This document shows positions 18,043 to 24,281 of a stretch of DNA of 25,798 bases, in pieces. The first letter of the stretch is position 1; each line of letters opens with the position of its first letter. The stretch comes from an uncultured Cryomorphaceae bacterium. Lineage in GTDB: Bacteria > Bacteroidota > Bacteroidia > Flavobacteriales > Schleiferiaceae. The position numbers and the translations under genes are program-made. The stretch spans positions 1 to 25,798 of the forward strand of contig CAJWXO010000007.1 of the NCBI GenBank assembly GCA_913049755.1. Direction: 5' to 3'. The notes under the pieces were generated by a model that saw nothing but the letters and a program-made list of their open reading frames with translations, was not told the DNA's origin and did not search any database.

Positions 18043-18993
18043 GACTTTATTCAGGGTTTCTTGTGCAATGACTCTAGCTTTTTTTGCTCCTAAATTCAAA
18101 GCATTATAAATTTCATCTGGATCTTTCATCAGCTCATCAAACCTTATTCTTTCAGAATTAAACTTCTTAAGAATAGTCTCGTGCAAGGCCAATTTCGCAT
18201 GACCATAGCCATATCCTCCAGCTCTATATTGATCTTCCATTTTTTCAATAGCCTCAGGTTCAGCAATAAGTCTGAATATATTCATAACATTGCAGGACTC
18301 AGGGTTTTTAGGTTCCTCAATTGATAATGAATCCGTGACTATTGACATCACTTGTTTTTTTAGTTGCTTTTCAGGAAGAAAAATGTCAATTACATTTCCA
18401 TATGATTTTGACATTTTTTGCCCATCAGTTCCTGGAATTGTCATGATTGACTCATCAATTTTGGCCTCAGGTATAATTAAAACATCCTCTTTAACATGAC
18501 GGTTAAAGGCTTCTGCAATATCTCTTGTCATTTCTAAATGCTGCTTTTGATCTTTCCCCACCGGCACTTGCGTTGCATTATAAAGTAAAATATCTGCTGC
18601 CATCAAAACAGGGTAATCAAAAAGACCTGCATTGACATCTGAAAGACGATCTGATTTATCCTTAAAGCTGTGAGCATTAGCCAGCATCGGGTAAGGAGTA
18701 AAACAATTTAAATACCATGTCAATTCAGTACATTCAGGGACGTCACTTTGAGCATAGAAAACAACTTTTTTCGGATCTAATCCACAAGCAAGCCAAGCTC
18801 CTGCAGTAGATAACAAATTTTCCTTTCTTTTAGTACTGTCTTTTATTGAAGTTAAAGAATGCAAATCTGCAATAAATAAATACGCATCATTTCTTTGATC
18901 ATTTGCTAGTGAAATCGCAGGTTTTATAGCACCTAATATATTGCCTAAATGCTGACGACCGGAAGTTTGAATGCCTGTTAGAACTCTACCCAT
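18019..18993 (-). CDS. trpS: Tryptophanyl-tRNA synthetase
   Basis: 324 residues, normal for bacterial TrpRS. The class I signature is 'RVLTGIQTSGRQHLGNILGAI' (the HIGH-equivalent is QHLG, near residue 13), and the second signature is 'GTDGQKMSKSYGNVIDIF' (KMSKS). 'QVPVGKDQKQHLEMTRDIAEAFN' is a typical TrpRS block. The open frame reaches 19044, but the start at 18993 gives the family N-terminus. The upstream codons would run through the terminator of the preceding gene, and a -7 element lies 4 nt before this ATG. It is convergent with dxs, with zero bases between the two stops. Confidence 0.95.
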   Translation of the reverse strand: MGRVLTGIQTSGRQHLGNILGAIKPAISLANDQRNDAYLFIADLHSLTSIKDSTKRKENLLSTAGAWLACGLDPKKVVFYAQSDVPECTELTWYLNCFTPYPMLANAHSFKDKSDRLSDVNAGLFDYPVLMAADILLYNATQVPVGKDQKQHLEMTRDIAEAFNRHVKEDVLIIPEAKIDESIMTIPGTDGQKMSKSYGNVIDIFLPEKQLKKQVMSIVTDSLSIEEPKNPESCNVMNIFRLIAEPEAIEKMEDQYRAGGYGYGHAKLALHETILKKFNSERIRFDELMKDPDEIYNALNLGAKKARVIAQETLNKVKKSLGYR

Positions 18994-18997
18994 AAAG

Positions 18998-19028
18998 CGA
19001 AGGTAGGAAAGCCAAATGGACATATAAA
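18998..19028 (-). promoter_or_regulatory. trpS promoter, probable leaderless start
   Basis: On the minus strand TACCTTCG (19005-18998; five of six matches to TAnnTTTG) lies exactly 4 nt before the trpS ATG. TTTA (19028-19025) is exactly 19 nt upstream as the -33 box. The same octamer with the same 4-nt spacing precedes metB. Transcription is predicted to start at the ATG itself. Confidence 0.5.
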
Positions 19029-19058
19029 AATAAACCCCACTCATTAGCGGGGTTTATT
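19029..19058 (-). terminator. Terminator of the four-helix membrane protein gene
   Basis: Perfect 10-bp arms (AATAAACCCC and GGGGTTTATT) enclose a 10-nt loop. On the minus strand the hairpin is followed by TTTATAT. It lies 20 bp past the stop of the membrane protein gene and ends right at the trpS -33 box, so it separates the two transcription units. Confidence 0.8.
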
Positions 19059-19078
19059 ATTTATATAAACTAAATATT

Positions 19079-19858
19079 CTAATGCATTTTAATGGGTAAG
19101 TTGGGTTTTTGTATCCACCCCACAAGCCATGCTGTAATATTATAAGCCACACTATAAATTGATAGAATGACATAATAAGAAGCCAATAGTAAAATAGCAT
19201 TAACTAACATTCCCAATGTGCCCATAACACTATCCCAAGTCCAAGACCCTGAAATACTAGCATTCCAATCTGCAGGGTTTGCAAAAGAAGTTGCAGCTCC
19301 CATAAAATCAAATGGGATATTCTCCCCTGCCACACCGGTGAACCAAGAATATATACCACTCAACATAGAGGCGATTTCTTCTCCCCCAGCAAGTGGAGCA
19401 TAAACAGTAGCATTAAATAAAGTTGCAACAACCATACATAAGGCCTGCGTGAAGACTACTAGAGCACTTAATTCTCCCATCAGCCTGATGTTTGTCTTCA
19501 TCACATCGTGGGCTAAGAATTGAACCATACCTGTATGCTTTCCAACTAATTCTTCACCGCGAATTCTAATGACATTAGGAATAGCGAAAGCCGCAATAAG
19601 GCAAATAAGAGTAGTGATAACACTACCTATGATCCCCATTGTATCTGCAGAACTAAAATGATCATTTATTCCGTCCACTAATTCCCAAATCATTAAAATG
19701 GTCATTCCCAAGGATAACCAGGAATATATCGTCTGAAAATAACTTCGAATCCCTTTGCCAGAATCAAACTTATTTAAAGTATCGCTAACTCGTGTCCCTA
19801 AAACACGCGCTGTAATTTGGCCTGGTAAATCCAGAACTCTTTGAATTATTTCGTTCAT
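19079..19858 (-). CDS. Predicted four-helix integral membrane protein, function unknown
   Basis: 259 residues from ATG 19858; an in-frame ATG at 19891 would add 11 polar residues of no evident value. I do not recognise the family. After a soluble amphipathic N-terminus (about 1-38, 'NEIIQRVLDLPGQITARVLG'), hydrophobic segments fall at about 42-62, 74-98, 127-150 and 207-245; the last is long and may be two helices. A Gly/Ala/Trp-rich loop (about 160-205) separates the third and fourth, and the C-terminus ends 'WLVGWIQKPNLPIKMH'. No catalytic motif, Cys pair or nucleotide-binding motif is visible. It diverges from the proteorhodopsin gene and has its own terminator, so it is probably monocistronic. 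A link to the rhodopsin is only positional. Confidence 0.75.
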   Translation of the reverse strand: MNEIIQRVLDLPGQITARVLGTRVSDTLNKFDSGKGIRSYFQTIYSWLSLGMTILMIWELVDGINDHFSSADTMGIIGSVITTLICLIAAFAIPNVIRIRGEELVGKHTGMVQFLAHDVMKTNIRLMGELSALVVFTQALCMVVATLFNATVYAPLAGGEEIASMLSGIYSWFTGVAGENIPFDFMGAATSFANPADWNASISGSWTWDSVMGTLGMLVNAILLLASYYVILSIYSVAYNITAWLVGWIQKPNLPIKMH

Positions 19859-19940
19859 ATTATGTTTGTTTTGGTTTCGCAGAAAGTACAATAAATTCTC
19901 AAATACCCTAAAATCAAGCAGTTATATAAGTGTTCATATC

Positions 19941-19959
19941 TTGAGTTATATCAACTCAA
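19941..19959. promoter_or_regulatory. Candidate operator, 19-bp palindrome
   Basis: TTGAGTTATATCAACTCAA has perfect 7-bp arms (TTGAGTT and AACTCAA) around ATATC. It lies 83 bp upstream of the membrane protein start and about 150 bp upstream of the rhodopsin promoter. It has the size of a dimer-binding operator; no regulator gene is adjacent. Confidence 0.35.
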
Positions 19960-20109
19960 TGTTGCACTCGTATTGAAATTTTAAAGCAATATCTAAGTTC
20001 AAAACTTTTTAAATCCGATCAGTGACATATGTTCTTTTTTGCTAAAAAACACTCTTAAGAAAGGGCACTAAATAACATAACACATTGTAATTCAACACTT
20101 AACTCATAT

Positions 20110-20140
20110 TTTGATATTAGGAATTTCGAATATACTTTTA
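20110..20140 (+). promoter_or_regulatory. Promoter of the proteorhodopsin gene
   Basis: TTTG (20110-20113) and TACTTTTA (20133-20140; five of six matches to TAnnTTTG) are separated by exactly 19 nt, the Bacteroidota sigma-70-type arrangement. The predicted start is near 20145, giving a leader of about 75-80 nt. The bases before the ATG are almost all A/T with no Shine-Dalgarno sequence, as is usual for highly translated genes in this phylum. Confidence 0.5.
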
Positions 20141-20159
20141 CAAGTGATTAATCAAAACC

Positions 20160-20193
20160 TGCGATTACTTGTTGTAGAAATATACTAATCGCA
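20160..20193 (+). repeat. Inverted repeat in the proteorhodopsin leader
   Basis: TGCGATTA (20160-20167) and its exact complement TAATCGCA (20186-20193) are 18 nt apart. If the upstream promoter is right, they lie in the 5' untranslated RNA and could form an 8-bp stem ending 29 nt before the ATG. A DNA-binding site of two half-sites is the alternative. Confidence 0.4.
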
Positions 20194-20222
20194 TACATTC
20201 ACCTAAATTTAAATTTATTAAT

Positions 20223-20972
20223 ATGAGCTTTTTAGACATTTTTTTATCAACTGATGTATCAACCTTTAGACCGGATGACTATGTTGGATTCACATTCTTC
20301 ACAGGCTATATGGCTATGTTTGCTGCTTCTGTTTTCTTCTTGTTCGAGCGCGGTCGCGTTGCAGACGAGTGGAAATTATCTCTTTTAGTTTCTGCTTTGA
20401 TCACTGGTATCGCAGCAGTACACTATTATTACATGCGTGATTTTTACATGGGCACAGGAGAAACACCTGTAGTGCTTAGATACATTGACTGGACGTTGAC
20501 TGTTCCTTTAATGTGTGTGGAATTCTATCTTTTAACTAAGAAAGCTGGCGCTAAGATTGGCTTGCTTTACAAATTACTCGTTGCTTCTGTAGCTATGCTT
20601 GTTTTCGGTTATATCGGAGAAGCATTTTATGCAGATTCTTCAACATCATGGGTATACGGAGCTATTTCAGGTGCTGCATACTTCTATATTGTGTGGTTAG
20701 TTTGGAAAGGTGAAGTTGCTGAATTAGCTGCTTCTGCTGGCGGAAAAGTTCAAAGAGCTGTAGGACACCTTACTAAGTTTGTTGTTATCGGTTGGGCTAT
20801 ATATCCAATTGGCTACATCTTAGGAACTGAAGGCGGTCTATTCGGAATGGACGTTGCAGAGATGGTTGGATACAACGGTGGAGTAGATATTTTCTACAAC
20901 ATTGCTGATGCAATTAACAAAATTGGTTTTGGTCTTGTTGTTTACGCTTTGGCGGTTAGCAAAGAGGACTAA
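20223..20972 (+). CDS. Proteorhodopsin, green-type light-driven proton pump
   Basis: 249 residues with seven predicted helices. Helix C reads 'LRYIDWTLTVPLMCVEFYLL': Arg86, Asp89 (proton acceptor), Thr93 and Glu100 (proton donor) form the DTE triad of outward proton pumps. Met97 is at the GPR Leu105 tuning position, as in green-absorbing flavobacterial forms. His67 corresponds to GPR His75 (proton-acceptor partner). Lys233 in 'ADAINKIGFGLVVYALAV' binds retinal. Aligning helix E ('YGAISGAAYFYIV') with bacteriorhodopsin and GPR puts Gly146 at BR Trp138/GPR Phe152, equal to xanthorhodopsin Gly156, so a carotenoid-binding fenestration is possible. It acts in the inner membrane and is monocistronic, with its own promoter and terminator. 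No blh or crt gene is in the window. Confidence 0.97.
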   Translation: MSFLDIFLSTDVSTFRPDDYVGFTFFTGYMAMFAASVFFLFERGRVADEWKLSLLVSALITGIAAVHYYYMRDFYMGTGETPVVLRYIDWTLTVPLMCVEFYLLTKKAGAKIGLLYKLLVASVAMLVFGYIGEAFYADSSTSWVYGAISGAAYFYIVWLVWKGEVAELAASAGGKVQRAVGHLTKFVVIGWAIYPIGYILGTEGGLFGMDVAEMVGYNGGVDIFYNIADAINKIGFGLVVYALAVSKED

Positions 20973-20993
20973 TTATAATCCATTAGAAAAATT

Positions 20994-21022
20994 AAAGGGC
21001 TCCATATTGGAGCCCTTTTTTT
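20994..21022. terminator. Strong bidirectional terminator after proteorhodopsin
   Basis: An 11-bp perfect stem (AAAGGGCTCCA paired with TGGAGCCCTTT) has a 3-nt loop and is followed by TTTT on the plus strand. On the minus strand the RNA continues into TTTAATTTTTC, so it can also end the convergent lipoprotein transcript, whose stop is at 21032. Confidence 0.9.
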
Positions 21023-21031
21023 ATGTAAAAA

Positions 21032-21559
21032 CTATTTTCTTAATTCAATATCAAGCCGTGCCTGAATATCTTCTCCCAGAGAAGGGTCATTAATTACAAC
21101 ATTAGAATGCCATAACTGCAAAGTGTCTGCATCATGATCCACAACAAACGTTAATGTGTCAGGGTAGTCATAAAACCACAATGTTTGAATAGATGAATCA
21201 AAGGCCCAAATACCCTCTCCCTGATTAACATAATTTATTGGCGCCAACCCCAACATTAGATTTAAGTAAAAGTCAATACGATAATCAACGATGGCAGAAT
21301 CATTGCGATCTTCAAAAGTAAATTCTCCTTGAACTGCATCAGCATCTCCTTTAAACTTAGCTTGCGTTGTTGTGTCAAAAGGATTATCCATTTCGCCTTC
21401 AAATGAAACGGAGAAAACTTTCCATCCATCTGTTAATCTCTGCTCAAATGGCCCAGAAGCACGAGGGGGTAATTGATTATTATTTGAATTCCGATTACAA
21501 GCCAAAACGACAAAAAGCGTCGCTAAGGATAAAACATTAAAAATTGCCTTGTTATCCAT
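21032..21559 (-). CDS. Small lipoprotein of unknown function
   Basis: 175 residues. The lipoprotein signal is 'LATLFVVLAC' with Cys21, followed by an Asn-rich linker (NRNSNNN). The rest is beta-rich ('WKVFSVSFEGEMDNPF', 'AKFKGDADAVQGEFTFEDRNDSAIVDYRIDFYL', 'DTLTFVVDHDADTLQLWHS'), resembling small lipocalin-like periplasmic or outer-membrane proteins of Bacteroidota; this is an impression of the fold, not a confirmed family. Its start overlaps the end of the TrkA-like gene by 8 bp, so it is the last gene of the cystathionine synthase - TrkA - lipoprotein group. Confidence 0.75.
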   Translation of the reverse strand: MDNKAIFNVLSLATLFVVLACNRNSNNNQLPPRASGPFEQRLTDGWKVFSVSFEGEMDNPFDTTTQAKFKGDADAVQGEFTFEDRNDSAIVDYRIDFYLNLMLGLAPINYVNQGEGIWAFDSSIQTLWFYDYPDTLTFVVDHDADTLQLWHSNVVINDPSLGEDIQARLDIELRK

Positions 21560-22223
21560 TAATATCTATAAATCGTTCTACATCATGAGTCAAACCAAAA
21601 ACAACTAAGACATAATTCTCTTTTATTATTTCATCATCCTCGATAACCCCCTTTATGTGAAGTTCTACATTCCCTGAACTCTCAATTACAGTGACAAGAT
21701 TAAGACGGTACTTAGATAATAAACCGAGATCTTTAATAGTTCTGCCAACAACAGATTTTGGAGCGGTTATTTCTACAATTTCATAATTATCTGGAAGAGG
21801 CAGACACATCAACATCGAAGGATTCATTAACCTTTCCGCAACATTTATTCCGACCTCTTCTTCGGGAGACAAGATCTCCGTTACCCCCATTTTCTCTAAT
21901 ATTTTTCTTTGAGTATCTCCCTGTGTTCGAGCTACTAAACGCTTAACACCTATCTCGAGAAGCTTTACTGTAGTTAACAGCATACCTTCAAAATTATGAC
22001 CTATGGAAACAATAACTGCATCCATTTCACTTATGTTTTGAGACTCAAGAGCGCGCTTGTCTGTTGAATCTAGCTGAACTGCGTAAGACACATGATCTTT
22101 TATCTCGTCAACTCTATCTTCATCTATATCAATTGCAATAACCTCAGCCCCTTTTGCTGAAAGTTTTTTACAAATTGCTCGACCAAATTGGCCTAGACCA
22201 ATTACTACAAATTTTTCAGCCAT
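21552..22223 (-). CDS. TrkA/KtrA-type potassium channel regulatory subunit
   Basis: 223 residues: one RCK-N Rossmann domain ('FVVIGLGQFGRAICKKL', GxGxxG at about residues 9-14, acidic strand end 'VIAIDIDEDRV') and one RCK-C domain (about 145-220, 'VVGRTIKDLGLLSKYRLNLVTVI'). This is the length and layout of KtrA rather than the doubled TrkA. Such proteins bind NAD(H) or ATP/ADP as rings and gate a TrkH/KtrB channel. No channel gene is adjacent: upstream is the cystathionine synthase (3 bp away) and downstream a lipoprotein. The partner must be elsewhere in the genome. Confidence 0.9.
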   Translation of the reverse strand: MAEKFVVIGLGQFGRAICKKLSAKGAEVIAIDIDEDRVDEIKDHVSYAVQLDSTDKRALESQNISEMDAVIVSIGHNFEGMLLTTVKLLEIGVKRLVARTQGDTQRKILEKMGVTEILSPEEEVGINVAERLMNPSMLMCLPLPDNYEIVEITAPKSVVGRTIKDLGLLSKYRLNLVTVIESSGNVELHIKGVIEDDEIIKENYVLVVFGLTHDVERFIDING

Positions 22224-22226
22224 AAT

Positions 22227-23384
22227 TTATAAAAGTAATGAAAGTGCTGCTTCAATGTCAGCTTTCAAATCACGAATATCCTCTATACCAACACTTAAAC
22301 GAATTAACCCGTCTGAGATACCATTTGCTTCACGCTGCTCTTTTGGAATAGATGCATGAGTCATCGATGCCGGATGGCCTGATAAAGATTCCACTCCACC
22401 AAGAGACTCGGCTAAAGTGAATATTTTCATTGAGCTAACTACTTTACTTGCATCTTCAGCGCGGTCACTTTTAACTGTAAATGATATCATGCCACCAAAA
22501 TCTCTCATTTGTTTCTTGGCGACCAGGTGGCCTGGGTGCTCTGTGAGTCCTGGATATACAACTCGACCGACGGCCGGATGTGATTTTAAAAAATGTGCGA
22601 TTTCATTTGCATTACTGCAATGCCTTTCCATTCGGATATGAAGTGTTTTTATGCCTCTTAACGCCAAAAAACTATCCATTGGTCCACATACTGCTCCTGT
22701 AGAATTTTGAATAAAGTATAAACGATCTGCTAAATCTTTATCATTAACAATTAATGCTCCAAGAACAAGATCACTGTGACCCCCGAGGTATTTTGTGCCA
22801 GAATGCAAAACAATATCGGCCCCAAGCTTTATAGGCTGTTGAAGATATGGAGTAGCAAAAGTATTGTCAACTACTAATAAAGCCTCTGAAGCTCTTGCGA
22901 TTTTTGAGACCTTCTCAATATCCACAACATTCAACATTGGATTTGTAGGACTCTCTATCCAGATCATTTTTGTCTTGCTATTGACTTTTGATTCTATTAC
23001 AGATTCATCAGACATAGGAACAAAATGAAATTTAATTCCATATTTCTCATAAATATGGACAAATTGTCGATAAGTACCTCCGTATAAATCATTTGTAGAA
23101 ATAACCTCATCTCCAGGAGAAAGTAGTTTCATACAAGCATCAACTGCAGCTAGACCACTACCGAAACCCATAGCGTGAGTGCCATTTTCAATTGACGCTA
23201 AAGATGCCTCTAAGGCGCTTCGAGTTGGGTTTTGAGTTCTACTGTACTCATATCCTTTATGCTCTCCTGGGGATTTCTGGGCGTAAGTAGATGTCTGATA
23301 AATTGGGGGCATAACTGCTCCTGTTGATGGGTCGGGGCGTTGACCTCCGTGAATAGCCCGAGTTCCAAAATGTTTTGATTCCAT
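22227..23384 (-). CDS. Cystathionine gamma-synthase/lyase (Cys/Met metabolism PLP enzyme)
   Basis: 385 residues from ATG 23384, the usual length for MetB/MetC/CTH enzymes. The N-terminus 'FGTRAIHGGQRPDPSTGAVMPPIYQTSTY' and 'YSRTQNPTRSALEASLASIENG' are family hallmarks. The PLP lysine is in 'LHSGTKYLGGHSD', the Asp that contacts the pyridine nitrogen is in 'LLVVDNTFATPYLQQP', and 'SLGGVESLSGHPASMTH' closes the active site. Whether it works in methionine synthesis (gamma-synthase) or transsulfuration (gamma-lyase) cannot be decided from motifs, so no symbol is assigned. The frame extends to 23438, but the family N-terminus and a -7 element 4 nt upstream favour 23384. It diverges from gluQ. Confidence 0.92.
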   Translation of the reverse strand: MESKHFGTRAIHGGQRPDPSTGAVMPPIYQTSTYAQKSPGEHKGYEYSRTQNPTRSALEASLASIENGTHAMGFGSGLAAVDACMKLLSPGDEVISTNDLYGGTYRQFVHIYEKYGIKFHFVPMSDESVIESKVNSKTKMIWIESPTNPMLNVVDIEKVSKIARASEALLVVDNTFATPYLQQPIKLGADIVLHSGTKYLGGHSDLVLGALIVNDKDLADRLYFIQNSTGAVCGPMDSFLALRGIKTLHIRMERHCSNANEIAHFLKSHPAVGRVVYPGLTEHPGHLVAKKQMRDFGGMISFTVKSDRAEDASKVVSSMKIFTLAESLGGVESLSGHPASMTHASIPKEQREANGISDGLIRLSVGIEDIRDLKADIEAALSLLL

Positions 23385-23388
23385 ACAA

Positions 23389-23418
23389 CGAAGGTACCTA
23401 AAGCTTAACTTTCTTAAA
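23389..23418 (-). promoter_or_regulatory. Promoter of the cystathionine synthase gene, probable leaderless start
   Basis: Minus-strand TACCTTCG (23396-23389) lies exactly 4 nt (TTGT) before the ATG at 23384, the same octamer and spacing as at trpS. TTTA (23418-23415) is 18 nt upstream as a -33 box. Confidence 0.45.
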
Positions 23419-23429
23419 TACCTATGTTG

Positions 23430-23437
23430 TATTTTCA
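23430..23437 (+). promoter_or_regulatory. Weak -7-like element before gluQ
   Basis: TATTTTCA matches four of the six fixed TAnnTTTG positions and sits exactly 4 nt (CAAT) before the gluQ ATG at 23442. No good -33 box was found. It is reported because the spacing equals that at dxs, trpS and the cystathionine synthase gene. Confidence 0.3.
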
Positions 23438-23441
23438 CAAT

Positions 23442-24281
23442 ATGACTGGAAGATTCGCCCCTTCTCCATCAGGCCATATGCATATTGGTAATGCCTCAAC
23501 AGCTTTGCTCTCTTGGTTGCAGGTTAAAAGTTATGGTGGTAAAATCGTTTTGCGCATTGAAGACATTGATCACAAAAGATGTAAAAAGCAATATGTAGAT
23601 TCAGTTTTTGAAGATCTGATTAAATTAGGATTAAACTGGGATGAGCAGCCCCTTTTTCAGTCTAGAAGAGAAAATGATTATAAAACGGCATTAGAGTTTT
23701 TAATTAAAAAAGACTTGATTTTTTCATGTTCATGCAGTAGGAAAGATATTCGAGAATCGATCCAAGATCAAAGTCAATCTAATCAGTCTTACCCAGGAAC
23801 ATGCTTAAATAAAAAATTGCCCTTTGAAGAGCCGTATAGTTTACGAATCAAAAACTGGGATGGATATCCAATTATTAGACGTTCAGATAATATCTGGTCA
23901 TATAATTTTGCTGTTGTTGTAGATGATGCATATCAGGAAATAAGTCACATCGTTAGAGGACGAGATCTAAAAGAATGTGGCCCGTTGCAGCATCACTTAA
24001 GAAAATTATTAGGTTATGGTTTTCCTAAAATATCTCATGCCCCATTATGGTTTGGTCCCAACAAAAAAAAATTAACTAAAACCGATGGGGCCATATCTTT
24101 AAAAGACTATTATGACAACGGGGGGACTCCAGAAGAAGTCCTGGGGCTCATCGCGAGAGGAATTGGTCTAAATAATGACCTAGCTCCGTCTAATGCTAAA
24201 GACTTAATAAATAAATATGAATCATATAATTGGGATAAACATTCCGTAAGTTCCCTTGAGGTTTTACCTTTGTGGCTATGA
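23442..24281 (+). CDS. gluQ: Glutamyl-Q tRNA(Asp) synthetase
   Basis: 279 residues from ATG 23442, a GluRS catalytic core without the anticodon-binding domain. It has 'GRFAPSPSGHMHIGNASTALLSWL' (HIGH-equivalent HMHIG), 'VLRIEDIDHKRC', and a zinc site of the YadB type: Cys-Ser-Cys at about residue 97, then Tyr and Cys in 'YPGTC'. 'KKKLTKTDGAISLKDYYDNG' replaces KMSKS. In E. coli YadB this enzyme glutamylates queuosine at the wobble base of tRNA-Asp. It heads the gluQ-yicC-gmk-nadD group; the frame is open back to 23424, but that adds only 6 unlike residues. The stop overlaps the yicC ATG. Confidence 0.9.
   Translation: MTGRFAPSPSGHMHIGNASTALLSWLQVKSYGGKIVLRIEDIDHKRCKKQYVDSVFEDLIKLGLNWDEQPLFQSRRENDYKTALEFLIKKDLIFSCSCSRKDIRESIQDQSQSNQSYPGTCLNKKLPFEEPYSLRIKNWDGYPIIRRSDNIWSYNFAVVVDDAYQEISHIVRGRDLKECGPLQHHLRKLLGYGFPKISHAPLWFGPNKKKLTKTDGAISLKDYYDNGGTPEEVLGLIARGIGLNNDLAPSNAKDLINKYESYNWDKHSVSSLEVLPLWL

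Larger units (their letters stand above)
19859..20222. other. 364-bp intergenic region between divergent membrane protein and proteorhodopsin genes
   Basis: AT-rich and without a credible ORF. It holds a 7-bp-arm palindrome (19941-19959), a Bacteroidota-type promoter toward the rhodopsin (20110-20140) and an 8-bp-arm inverted repeat in the predicted rhodopsin leader (20160-20193). I could not find a convincing promoter toward the minus-strand gene. No tRNA or other RNA gene was recognised. Confidence 0.7.

Noticed and set aside
18994..19044. N-terminal extension of trpS to the upstream ATG at 19044
   Set aside because: The extension would encode the terminator hairpin of the preceding gene and the trpS promoter. 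The family N-terminus begins at 18993.
20223..20972. Sodium- or chloride-pumping rhodopsin
   Set aside because: Helix C has D-T-E at the diagnostic positions, not NDQ (sodium) or NTQ/TSA (chloride).
20902..21093. 63-codon ORF overlapping the end of proteorhodopsin
   Set aside because: It is a shifted-frame reading of the rhodopsin C-terminus that runs through the strong terminator. No protein features.
23385..23438. N-terminal extension of the cystathionine synthase to 23438
   Set aside because: It would cross the promoter-like element and overlap the divergent gluQ region, and the residues (Arg/Leu-rich) do not match the family.
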